Positions 1 to 9,715 of a stretch of 28,384 nt of DNA are shown in pieces. The notes beneath the pieces were generated by a model, which was not told the origin of the DNA, made no database searches, and saw nothing but the letters and a program-made list of their open reading frames with translations. Positions within the stretch are counted from its first letter, which is position 1, and each line of letters opens with the position of its first letter. The stretch covers positions 1-28,384 of the forward strand of contig JBNGIS010031309.1 of the NCBI GenBank assembly GCA_049999725.1, given 5' to 3'. Both the position numbers and the translations under genes were made by a program. This DNA comes from Haplomitrium mnioides. Its lineage: Eukaryota; Marchantiophyta; Haplomitriopsida; Calobryales.

Positions 1-175
1 GAGCAAGTGAACCCTATGCGTGTATAGGATCAAGGATTGAACCGTATGCGTGTAAAGGTGAAAGAGTGAACCCAATGCGCACATAAGATCAAGAAGTGAA
101 CAACTTGCGCGCAAAAGATCAAAGAGAGAACCCAATGCGTGCATAGAATCTAAGACTCAACCTTCTACATGCACT
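1..175. repeat. About 30-bp tandem repeat with palindromic core
   Basis: About five degenerate units of roughly 30 bp follow the scheme gatcaagNNgtgaacc plus (c)ATGCGCGCAT(a). The same array occurs at 7415-7540 in the paralogous gene, in the same place relative to the downstream exon. In that copy it reads in frame as a ten-residue repeat of the EPYARI type. The core is a palindrome, and the variants (GCGTGT, GCGCAC, GCGTGC) differ mostly by C-to-T or G-to-A changes. Confidence 0.75.
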
Positions 176-1960
176 AGATCTTTATTGTTGGTCAAGCGGT
201 CAAAGTTGAATCTTTCTTTTGACTACTCCAGCAAATCAATAGAAAGATGTTCAAGTTGGATTTTCTAGATGATTGTGAACCTTTCTTCTTCCTCATCAGA
301 TGAAGACCACAATGTTCAAGATCCACATGTGTTTGTTCAAAACACAAAAAGCATAAAATCGAAGGACTCCTTCAGTTTTTGAGATGATTCGTTGTCACCG
401 ATGGCACCATTCAAACAAATAGTGATTTCTAGTCAAGTTGGATCTCTGAATAAGATTGGGAAATCTTTTAGAAACCAAATTCATTTGGAGGAATCTTCAT
501 ATGACAGTTTAGGAATGATTCTAGCAAGAAGTCTCAATCAACAAACATTTTGTTGGAACTATCGTCCAAGAGCACCAATTATTTTACAAAAAACATTTTC
601 TAATGCTCAAGATATTTATGAAGATTCTGTTTTTCCATGGTCTATCTTTCCCAATCTTCAAGGTAGACTACATCCATCAAAAAATTATTTCAAAGGAATA
701 AACAATGTTATCAATGATGCTTAAGATCCTCAAGACGATGAATTATCTTCGATGGTTTGATTTGCCTACGGACTGAGTCGACCGACAATATATAAGAATT
801 CTTTGTCTAGGCCAAAACCCCACATGGGTAAACACTTTACGTGAAAATTCTTTGCGGAAAGTCCAACATGACAAGAGCTTTGTGAAGAAAAAACTTGATC
901 CAATATCAATTTTGAAATTGATGAAATTTCATGTTGTCGAAATAATTGTTTATTGTTGTGCAAAACAAAGTTTTTGAAAAACTATGAGAGAAATGTATTT
1001 TTGACAAAGCATAAAGAGTCGAAATATCACATTGCAATGAGGAATACCAAGAAATGACTGTGATGTTGACAATCGGTTCACTCTGCATGGCGGTACCGTT
1101 GTTTATAAAAGAGCCTCCAAATTATTATTATCAGTAGGGAATGATAGAATCCAAAGGATTCAAAATCTCAAAAACGCAAATCCTAGAGGCATTTTGGGAA
1201 ATAGAGAATTATCTGTTAAAGGAGTATTTTTGCATGAATGGATGGAAAATTTTGTTCAAGGACAGTATGAGAGAATACCCACTCACGAAGCTTATAACTT
1301 GCCCGATAATCTTACAAAATGGGAAGTTTATAACTACTATACAACTTATTTGAAATAGAAAGATTTTGGTTGCATTCTTAGTTTTTTAGGTTTGACAAAA
1401 AAATTGGAGAACTAATTTTCCAAATGTTAAAACTCCAAAACACAATAGCTTTATTGTTTGTGAAACTTACAAACAAATGAAATCATTGTGAGAAAAATCC
1501 CTCTTTGAGCCTAGAAAAGGTAGCAAATTTCTTCTCTTTTGAAAACTATAATTATTATGATGCTCTTTTTATGAAACTCAAAGCCTAGTTCTAGAGATGT
1601 TATGCTTTCTCAACTTAGTGCAACAAGATATTTGTTTTCCTATGTTGTTTGACAAACAAGGTTTGAGTGAAATAAACGTTAGCAACTTGAGTTGTCAAAA
1701 CATGCTCTGTACTCGCATAGAGTCTGTTGCTTTAGTTTAAATCCAAGCTATGTCAAGAGTCAAATAAAGCAAGGAAGTTGTTCTCATTGTTGGATATGAC
1801 CTTAGCTTTATACCAATTTTTGCTATTATTGCTTTGAATCCAAAGCCCACTGCTAGATAAAAGATATCAAAAATTGTTTATAACAACCGCTACTTTGAAC
1901 CAAGAACTGCTACTAAGTTCCTATTTCAATTGGCGCTTGCAAAAACCAATTTCAAAAATT
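1..1960 (+). pseudogene. N-terminal copy of DUF7869-type gene (copy A), degenerate
   Basis: This stretch aligns base for base with 7410-9400 at an offset of about 7407. The exon runs to a splice-donor-like GT at 1520-1521, paralogous to the donor at 8937. The best-preserved part (1141-1353) contains a PRGILGNREL-like segment followed by HEWMENF and YERIPTHEAYN, then KWEVYNYY. These correspond to RGIFGKREL, HEWMDSF and KWEAYDYY in the 8.6 kb copy. The frame is broken by stops, for example TAG after TTYLK near 1356, and by frameshifts. Sequence beyond 1520 matches the intron of the other copy up to about 1850, then diverges. No catalytic-half exon follows before the gap and the oppositely oriented gene, so this is a 3'-truncated relic that also starts outside the window. 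Family assignment rests on motif recall; the paralogy to 7.4-9.4 kb is directly visible. Confidence 0.7.
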
Positions 1961-2271
1961 TAGTATACGAAATCATGAATTTGACGTTAGTAATTTTTGT
2001 TTGCAAAGCAAATGTAACTTTATGTATCAAAATGGTTTATTTTGAGTACACAATGCATTAAAAACAAATCTTCTTATGAGCACTTTACAAAAATTGCTAT
2101 CATAATTTCATCTTTCAAAAGCATGAGCATCGCCAAACAAAATATATATTAACAAAACACAACATTTGTAAAATTTATAAAAACATTCAAATTTTATCAA
2201 AAATTATTTTGATGTAGAACCTTTAAGTGTTGGCGTAAGAGGATTGTTAAAGCAAAATTGTGAAAAGATTG
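1961..2271. other. AT-rich non-coding stretch before gap
   Basis: No convincing reading frame is present. The last ~104 bases (from about 2164) are repeated almost exactly after the gap at 2414-2515. Confidence 0.5.
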
Positions 2272-2515
2272 NNNNNNNNNNNNNNNNNNNNNNNNNNNNN
2301 NNNNNNNNNNNNNNNNNNNNNNNNNNNNNNNNNNNNNNNNNNNNNNNNNNNNNNNNNNNNNNNNNNNNNNNTTTTTTTGTTAAACATTTTGAAAGTTAAC
2401 AATGATTGCAAAAATTTGTAAAGTTTATAAAAACATTCAAATTTTATCAAAAGTTTTTTAATGCAGAACCCTAAAGTGTTGGCACAAGAGGATTGTTAAA
2501 GAAAAATTGTGAAAG
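2164..2515. repeat. About 104-bp direct repeat flanking an N gap
   Basis: Copy 1 (about 2164-2267) and copy 2 (about 2414-2515) share the same order of words: atttgtaaa, attcaaattttatcaaaa, agtgttggc, aagaggattgttaaag and attgtgaaa. They differ by scattered substitutions. The 100-N gap 2272-2371 lies between them. This is either a true short tandem duplication or two haplotype/contig ends that were not merged during assembly. Confidence 0.8.
2272..2371. other. Assembly gap (100 N)
   Basis: Exactly 100 N, a conventional scaffold gap whose true length is unknown. Confidence 0.99.
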
Positions 2516-2919
2516 TACTACTTAAGCCTATGCGTGTAAGGACAACTGAGGCCCAAGTACATGCATGCATGGTAGGAAAGATCTCGAAGTGCAACAAGAA
2601 CTACAGCTAACTTGAGCTTGAAAAGTTAAAGCCCATGTGCGCATGGACAACTCAAGTGAGCAACAATTGCTGAATAATTGGAAGCAAAGAATGTAGAAGG
2701 CCGTCTAGGAAGAAATAGAAAATCAAAAAGAAAAGTGAACTTCTATGCTAGCATAGACTTCATTGTTAATTTAAATAAAAATCAATACGTTTTGTTCAAA
2801 AACCATTTTGCGCAACAAATTGAATCGTGATGAACAGACTTAAATTGGATTGAGAGTGCAACAAGATTGAAACTTCAACAAATTAAATTTTGTAAAGAAA
2901 ATATGTACAGAAATTACAT
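2516..2919. other. Non-coding spacer with scattered ATGCGCGCAT-like palindromes
   Basis: No supported gene. It holds isolated palindrome variants (cctatgcgtgtaagg, acatgcatgcatgg, cccatgtgcgcatgg, tctatgctagcataga) of the type found in the arrays at 6115, 15600 and 4305. It lies between the relic intron of copy A and the 3' end of the minus-strand gene. Confidence 0.5.
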
Positions 2920-3315
2920 CACTCTGATGCTACAACTCTTTCCTCTTTAGGAGGAACTGTCTCATCTTAATAATCAATTGGTTGAGAAGCTTCAACATCT
3001 GTAGCTATAAGAGAGTCCATTCGAGACTTTCCAATCCTAGAGATGGCAACATAATCACCAGTATCACTTGGAGTGTCAGGAGGAACAAGTTCCTTGTGGT
3101 AGGCACACACTATCTGCGATTCTGTCACATCGGATGGCAAAGAAGCCATCATCAAAACTCTATGAGGAATGTAAATAGACTAACATCTATTATATTCCAT
3201 ATCAATGCAATTTTGCATCAGCTTCAAAGCATAATCAAGGCATGTGCCGGACCCAAGAAAAGATCTAATATCCAATCTTGCTATATTGATAAATGGTCGA
3301 TAAAAAATTTGTAAA

Positions 3316-3650
3316 GAGCATGAGGCTTTTGATAAACATTCACAAGAGCATCATCTCCAAGATGTTTTAGTTTCGTCAATATCGCAGAACAACTAACACC
3401 TATGCATAATTTGCCGAGAATGACCACTCGCATCAACGGGTTGCAAATTGAGTAGCCTCATGCTCCTCTTTCCCTCCTTTGTCTAGTAGCCCACAATCAT
3501 ACTCATGGGCGTGAGCAGTTCTTGGACCATCGAAATGATGAATATTGCTTTTGTCCTTGTAGTAAGAAAAACAAACAAATCAGACACTTGAAACAAAGTG
3601 TAGGAAAACTAAACAAGGTAAACTAGAAAACCAAAAAATCAAAAAAGAAC
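3316..3650 (-). other. Probable intron or poorly conserved part of the minus-strand gene
   Basis: Between the RPFINIARLD block and the exon ending near 3651 no frame is clearly maintained. Runs of caaaaaatcaaaaaag and gaaaaacaaacaaatc give an AT-rich, intron-like composition. No independent gene is visible here. Confidence 0.35.
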
Positions 3651-4299
3651 TCACCAAATATTGTGGTCGATGGCACAACAAACCTCCAGAAGAGCATACT
3701 CAACAATGCCAAATTGTTGCAAAGAATGTATTATCACAAAAGACCAAAAATCCAAAGTCGTGATTGTCGCAAAAGAGAAAACCATGTAAAAAATGTTGTA
3801 ACTAGAAAAAGGTTCAGAATCATCGTGATTGCATTCCTTAAGGTTGTAACCATAAGGAATATCTGCAATGGCCAAAGTGAAACACCTAGTTTTCACAAAT
3901 CCTTTCAATTGACAAGCATTGGACTCTCCGTGGACTTGGTAATAAGCCATGTTGAGTCCATCAACGAAGGACAATAAGTCCTTGTCTTCATCTCTCTAAA
4001 CTCCATCAACTGAAAGGGTAGGAGCATCATTTTGCTGCCTTGATTTCTAGTCTCTAGCTTTCTGGCGATGAAGCAAAAAAGCAAGAGGGTAGGAAACAAG
4101 TGTTGGAGGCTTGTCTTGATCATCTGGGGCTTCTTTGACCCCCAATCTTTTTCTCCCTTTTGCAGTTGCCATCAATTTTTTGCCAAGTTTCCGTTTAAAT
4201 GTTTTGTCCCCCTTGCACACAACAAAAACGGAAAAAAAATTAAAGACTTTAGAGAAGAAGACAATTTGAACAAAGAATCTAGTGGTAAAACTAAGATTG

Positions 4300-4440
4300 A
4301 CTTTACAATCCATGCTCGCATGGACACGCATGCCAAGACATTGTGTCCATGCACTCAGGGACTTCAAGTCCCTACGTGCAGAGAGTGCAATGTCTATGCT
4401 TGCATGGACATTGCAGTCCCTGTGCGGCAAACAAGAGACT
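4300..4440. repeat. Palindromic 24-bp-type array in an intron of the minus-strand gene
   Basis: It alternates ccatgctcgcatgg, ggactt-caagtcc, tctatgcttgcatgg and similar units. Each half-unit is its own inverted repeat, so both strands look alike. On the gene strand the array lies just upstream of the acceptor-like ...gtgtgcaag before the exon starting near 4220, so it is intronic. The + copy has no such array at the equivalent place (20880-20946). Confidence 0.75.
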
Positions 4441-4827
4441 CAAAATGAATTTCATTTTAACAAAACACAATCTACAATAAATTTAATCCAAGTCTAGACA
4501 AATAAATGTAAAGTGGAAAAACAAATTTGCTACAAGCTTCTCAAAACTCAAGTAAAATGCAGCCATCTTTGACTCCTCAGTGTGGAGAGGGTACTCTCTC
4601 TTGCTTCTTCCCAATTGCTGCAGTAAACTTTGGAGCATAAAGATTTCACCATCACTGCCAAAACTTTATGTCTATCTGCAAACCTTTATACCTTTATGCC
4701 TTGAAAGCTCTCTAGCTTCCACCCGTTTCAAAATTGACATTTTAACTTTGTCAAGAAGACCCTAAAGGGACCTCCAAGGTGTCCACTTCATGTCCTCCAT
4801 TCTCAGTGATCCCTTGGCCTTCGGCTT
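4441..4827 (-). other. Remaining intron or inter-exon sequence of the minus-strand gene
   Basis: Contains no conserved motif shared with the + copy. Several short frames are open on both strands, but none matches the paralog. Confidence 0.35.
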
Positions 4828-6114
4828 CTAACCCTTCACTGTATTCTTCTCCCACATAGAAAAAATGCTTTGTTGTAAATCCCAGGGCTCTCTACTTCGG
4901 AATGCTAGTTGGAACCAATTTTCTTGAGAAGTGACTATCTTCTCAAGAGTCAACTTGGGCTTGATCTCCAAGGTCTCCAGCACTAGCTCTCTTTTCAATT
5001 TATGGGATGACACCATCCCACTCTCGACAAACCTCTGATGCCAATATTCAACCTTCTGAATGGAGGTCATTTCCAACCTATATCTCTAGTCGTAGTTGTC
5101 ATAAGTTGCAAAAATACAAGCCTCTATTGTTGTAATGCCCACGTAAACATAGTAGTTGCATAGCGATAGCGCTGGATTCTTTGCTCCATATTTGGTGATC
5201 AAAAGCTACCCTATGGCAACACTATGATTGCCTCCAACAATCTCGTATCGATACTTGTCAAGGTTCCTTATATCAAACTCTAACATATCTTCAGCCCGCA
5301 CTTGGGGTCAACAACTACAATAAAAAAATTGTGCACATATTTGTTTGTGAGCATTCTCTTCGCTAGAAGCTCAACAAAGTCTTCATTCAACCTGCTAATC
5401 TGAAATGGCCTCCAATTATCCATTCCAAGGTTCAGAGGATTTAAAATTTCCAGCCTAATAGCAATTGTTTCCTCTCAGACTCTTCATCGCTGGATTGCAG
5501 ACTCCTTGATTTTATTTTTATCTTCCTCAAACACTGCCTGAGGGTCCACCTGCTCATGTTGTTGGAATGTTTGCAACCCCTTGTGTGACTACCTTTTTGC
5601 TCTTAATGTTGGAGCCTGAATTGGCTCTTGCTTAGATTCCTCCCTTGAGCTACTCGATGTTGAAGACAAGGGGGCAACAGAAGAAGACTTTATTGGAGAT
5701 TGGGAGGGAGCTGGCTCCTCCTCAATAATTGGAGCTGGCATAGGCTTTTTCTTTGTGACATCTTGTTTCTTCTTTTTAGGAGCCTCTACTGACTCCACCA
5801 CTTTTCTCTTTTTTGCAGCAGATGTTCATGGCATTGCTGCAATTGGCATGGTTGTCGCGCTAGGATGCGGCACAAGCTGTTGAATGTAGACGTCCTGCTT
5901 GGGTTTCAACAGTTTGATGTTAATGGCCATCTTTAAGAAATCTTTCTCAATGTGCTTTGCACCAAGGTAGCCATCTACAAAGTCTGCCAAATATTGTATG
6001 AACTAGAAAACAAAACAGAAAAAGTATCAAACATGTTAAACAAAAAGTCTCTGGATGTTTACAAAGAGTAGAATTGTATTTAGTGTTCAGTCTAAGAAAA
6101 ACTTACTTAGAACT

Positions 6115-6345
6115 TTATGCGCTCATGGACCTTAGAGTCCATGCGCGCATGGACTTGGGAGTCCAAGTGCGCAGATACTTGACAATGTGAGTCAAGGCGC
6201 GCAATGACTCACAAGTCCATGCGCGCATAGACTCACAAGTCCAAGCGTGTAGGGACTCTGAGGTCCAAGTGAGCTGGACTCCCAAGTCCATGCGTGCATA
6301 GACTCCCAAGTTCATGCGCGCATACGGTTCCAAGTAAGTCAAGAA
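6115..6345. repeat. 24-bp strand-symmetric palindromic tandem array in intron 1
   Basis: About nine units of 24 bp follow the scheme GACTCNCAAGTC + CATGCGCGCATA, for example around 6208-6320. Each unit joins two inverted repeats (GACT..AGTC and ATGCGCGCAT), so the reverse complement of the array is nearly the same array. Because 24 is a multiple of three, several frames stay open and give RAWT/ARMD-type repeats, which I do not regard as protein. It lies inside the intron between the donor at 6379 and the acceptor at 6003. Confidence 0.9.
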
Positions 6346-6889
6346 AGAAATTCAAAGAGAAAGGGTTTTCAAATCTTACCTTGCCATCCTCCTTTGCCGT
6401 CTAAAGATGCTTGGAAAAAAATGTCCCTCTCCTTCATCTCGAAAAAGCCAAATCGTTTACGAGAGATGCTTTGTGCAGGGTAATGGCATCATGAGACTAC
6501 ACAAATAGCCTGATGTGGGCTTGTTGGCCCTCTCTTATCATTGTGATTTGGACAACTAGGCCCAAGTTGAATTTCTCACCTTCCCCAACAAAAAGGTAAA
6601 GGTGTTGATCAAGATCTTTCAAGGATCCACAATTTACAAGCCAATCTCAGTCTAATTTTTTGGGCTCGAGAGTCTTGATAACATATGAATACATGTAAGG
6701 CTTTGGTTGAGGAGGTCTAGAAACATTGACTTGTGATGCCATTTTTGTGAAATTGAAAACTCGTAGAGTTTGAGGTAATTAATCTTAGGAACAAAAGTTC
6801 AAAAAAATCAAAAGGCTGAAAATGGAAAAATAACAAGGAAATGCAAAAAAGGATGCCAGAAAAACAAAAACTAGAAAGTGAACTCGCAA

Positions 6890-6912
6890 CAATGGAAAGA
6901 AACTTTCCATTG
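6890..6912. promoter_or_regulatory. Perfect 10-bp inverted repeat, 3-nt loop
   Basis: CAATGGAAAG (6890-6899), AAA, CTTTCCATTG (6903-6912) form a perfect inverted repeat. It begins about 10 bases downstream of the minus-strand TATA box, so it overlaps the expected transcription start or the first bases of the 5' UTR. It could be an operator-like site or a 5' UTR stem-loop. Confidence 0.7.
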
Positions 6913-6920
6913 GCACTCTT

Positions 6921-6928
6921 TTTATACC
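6921..6928 (-). promoter_or_regulatory. TATA box of the minus-strand gene
   Basis: On the minus strand the sequence reads GGTATAAAAAGAG, about 180 bases upstream of the ATG at 6742. It is a good match to the plant TATA consensus, and the distance leaves a plausible 5' UTR of ~150 bases. Confidence 0.55.
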
Positions 6929-7414
6929 TAGATTTTTTTTAAATGACTTTTCCCGCCAAAAAATGATTCACATAGCTTTTGGCACGTAGGTTTGCGTGGT
7001 GCAAAAAAAAGTTAGTGTATAAAGCATTGCTTGTTTTCATCTTTCCAAATTTTTTTTAAAAATTTTCTTCACAAAAAGTTCCCAATTTTGTCATTTTGTG
7101 GAAATTTCTTTAAAAACATATATTTTAGATAGATTATTCGAGGTTTACAATATTTGTTAAAATTGTTTCTTCAAATAGTTCATTTATAGTGAGCTTTATC
7201 AATGGTTGGAGTTTCTTAGAGCAAGAAGAGGTTGGAATTCCAAGATTCATCTTCACAAAAAAGTGTTACTTTTGACAGACAGTTTGAGATTTGTTCAAAT
7301 CGCAATTCTTTGGAGGTAAATGATGGACTACCAAAAGCATCAAGTGTGATGGCAAGTATATTGGGAAAAAAGATGGCTTCTATTGAATTAGATTGCTCCA
7401 CTCGAGGAGATCAA

Positions 7415-7540
7415 GAAGGTGAACCCTATACACGCATAGGATCAGAGATTGAACCCTATGCATACATAGAGTCAAGGAGTGAACCCAATGCGCGTATAAG
7501 ATTAAGAAGTAAACAACTTGTGCGCAAATGATCAAAGAGG
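7415..7540 (+). repeat. 30-bp repeat in the first exon, in frame as ten-residue units
   Basis: Units such as gtgaaccctatacacgcata repeat every ~30 bp and translate in frame as GEPYTRIGSE, IEPYAYIESR and SEPNARIRLR. They share the ATGCGCGCAT-type core with the intronic arrays and align with 1-175 of copy A. It appears to be a repeat that spread into or within a coding exon. Confidence 0.7.
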
Positions 7541-8936
7541 GAATCGAGTCCTCGTAGAGAATTCAAGAAACAAACTTCTGCAAGCACAAGATCTTTGTTG
7601 CCGATTAGGCGGTCAAAGTGGAATCTTGCTTAAGACTACTCCAACAAATCAACAGAAAGACAATCAACTCATAATTTCTAGACAGTTGTGGACCTCTTTT
7701 TGTCCTCATTGGAGGAAGACCTCGATATTCATGATCAAAGTATATTTGTTCAAAACAGAAAAAGCATACAATTTGTGGATGGTTTCAATTTTGGAGATGA
7801 ATCGCTATCCCCAATAGCACCACTCAAACAACGAGTAATTTCAATTCAAGTTGGACCTTGCAATGAGATTGGGAAATCTCAAGAAAACCAAAGTTTTTGG
7901 AGGAGTCTTTAGACGATAGTTTGGGAAATGATTCTAGTAAAGAGTCTCAATCAATCAATATTTCATTGGAGTTATCGCCAAGAGCATCGATCATGTTACA
8001 AAAAACATTTCCTAATAATCGAGATATTGATCAAGATTCAGTTTCAGAATGGTGCAGCTCTTCCAATCCTCAATGAGTACTTAATCCTTTGAAAACGTTT
8101 TGCAAAGAAACAAACACTGTTTATGATGATGATCAAGAGCCTCAAGACAATGAATTAACTCTGATTGTTGGTTTGCCCACAAACTGAATCGACCATCACA
8201 ACTTAAGAATTCTTTGTCTGAGCTAAAACCCAAACGGGTAAACACTTTATGTGAAAATTCTTTGCGGAAAGTCCATCTTGACGAGAGCTTTGTGAAGAAA
8301 AATCTCAATCCAATGTCAATTTCTAAATTGAAAATAATTCCATGTTGTCAAAATAATTTCTTGTTGTTGTGCAAGACAGATTTTTTGAAAATTGTGAGAA
8401 ACGTATTTTCGACAAAGCATGAAGAATCAAGATATCACACTACAGTGAGGAATACCAAGAAAAAACTCTGATGTTGACAATCAGTTTACTCTGCCTGGTA
8501 GTACTGTTGTCTGTAAAAGAACCTTCAAATAAATATTATCAATATGGAATGATAGAATCCAAAAGATTCAAAAACTCAAAAACGTAGATCTTAGAGGCAT
8601 TTTTGGAAAAAGAGAATTATCCGCTAAAGGAGTACTTGTACATGAGTGGATGGACAGTTTTTTTCAAGAACACTATGAGAGAATGCCCACTCACTAAGTT
8701 TATAACTTGCTTGATAGATTTACAAAATGGGAAGCTTATGACTACTACATGACTTATTTGAAAGAGAAAGATCCCCATTGTATTCATAGTTTCTCGGGTT
8801 TCACAAAACATTGGAGAACTCATTTCCCAAATGTAAGAATTCCAAAATGCAATAGACTTGTTGCTTGTGAAACATGTGAAGAAATAAAATCATTGCAAGA
8901 AAAAACCATCTTGGAGTCCGACAAAGGTAACAAATT

Positions 8937-9715
8937 TCTTCTCTTTTAAAACCTTTGGTTAATCCATGCTCCTTTTTCTAGACTCAAAGCTTAGTTTTAG
9001 AGATGTTATATTTTCTCAACTTAGTGCTAAAAGATATTTGTTTTGTTAAGTTGTTCAACAAAGAAGATTTGAGCCAAATGATTCTTAGCAACTTGAGTTA
9101 TAAGAAGAGAATTTATGCTCGCATAGGGTATGTTGTTTTTAGTTTGAATCCAAACCTTGTCTACAATCAAATAAAGCAAAGAAATGAATCTGATTCTTGG
9201 TGGTGACCTTAGCCTTGCAACAAGTTTTGCTTTTGTTGCTTTGAATCAAGAGCCCTTTGCAAGAAAAACAATGGCAAGAACCGTTTTTGTTGTTTGCAAA
9301 TCCCATGCGCACAAGGGATTTGTTCTTGTTTCTTTTAAAACCAGTCACGACAACAGTCAAAGAAAGTCATGGTATTGGTGTTGTTGCTTTGGTTCTATGC
9401 GCGCATAGAATCAGTTGTTGTCTCCACTCATCTTATACGTGCATAGAATATGTTCTGGTTTTTTTTATCTTTTGCAAACTAAAAGTCCAAGCTACCTTTG
9501 AAACTCTAGTTCCAATTTGTGAGCCTTTGATAACAAGTCTTGTTTTTCTCCTTTAAAAACTTTTGTTTACTTTAAGTCAAAAATATTTTCTTTTATTTAA
9601 ATTACCTAAAGTTTATTTTTAATCTCTTAAAAAAATTTCACTTCTACCAATCCAAACATTTGTTTAAGGTGATTTGAATATTTTTGGCATCTTTGGTTAT
9701 CTTTTAGAGTTCCAA
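8937..9715 (+). other. Intron of copy B, with palindrome variants
   Basis: Donor GTAACA is at 8937; a plausible acceptor ...gttatcttttag lies near 9709. Isolated ATGCGCGCATAG palindromes occur (for example tctatgcgcgcatagaa near 9397, tttatgctcgcatagg near 9113). Part of it (9285-9385) recurs at 12878-12975, and its 5' half matches 1520-1850. Confidence 0.5.

Larger units (their letters stand above)
2920..6742 (-). pseudogene. NLS-rich GGNHSVA protein gene (ParB-like fold?), copy 1, degenerate
   Basis: Exons are supported by the paralogous + copy. Exon 1 runs from ATG 6742-6740 to a GT donor after 6380 and begins MASQVNVSRPPQPKPYMYSY. Exon 2 starts at 6002 after a pyrimidine-rich ...tttctag acceptor (FIQYLADFVDG), at the same position and phase as the copy-2 acceptor (MAQFLANFVNR, 16537). 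It continues through a basic linker (AAKKRKVVE, APKKKKQDVTKKK: NLS-like; then Ser/Pro-rich), VDPQAVFEEDKNKIKE, LNLGMDNW, YRYEIVGGNHSVA (GGNHSVA at 5215-5235), and KLKRELVLETLEIKPK, ending near 4828. A further exon starts near 4220 (KGRKRLGVKEAP) and runs to about 3651 (DLLSFVDGLNMAYYQV). The 3' part lies at 3315-2920 (RPFINIARLDIRSFLGSG ... ERVVASE, stop). At least five stops and a frameshift disrupt it. GGNHSVA with the downstream VGITTIEA segment recalls ParB/sulfiredoxin-like domains; this is tentative and the function is unknown. Confidence 0.65.
6743..7231. promoter_or_regulatory. Divergent intergenic region between two head-to-head genes
   Basis: This 0.49 kb AT-rich interval separates the minus-strand gene start (6742) from the plus-strand gene start (about 7232). 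It holds a good minus-strand TATA box and a perfect hairpin near the predicted start site (separate entries). Toward the plus gene only weak TATA-like words (ttcatttatagtg near 7180) are seen. Confidence 0.5.

Noticed and set aside
3663-4448. Plus-strand open frames at 3663-3977 and 4068-4448
   Set aside because: They are antisense to exons of the minus-strand gene, whose frames have paralogous support on the other copy.
6115-6342. Open frame of RAWT/ARMD-type peptide repeats
   Set aside because: It is produced by the 24-bp (8-codon) palindromic array, falls in an intron, and similar peptides appear in several frames and both strands wherever the array occurs.
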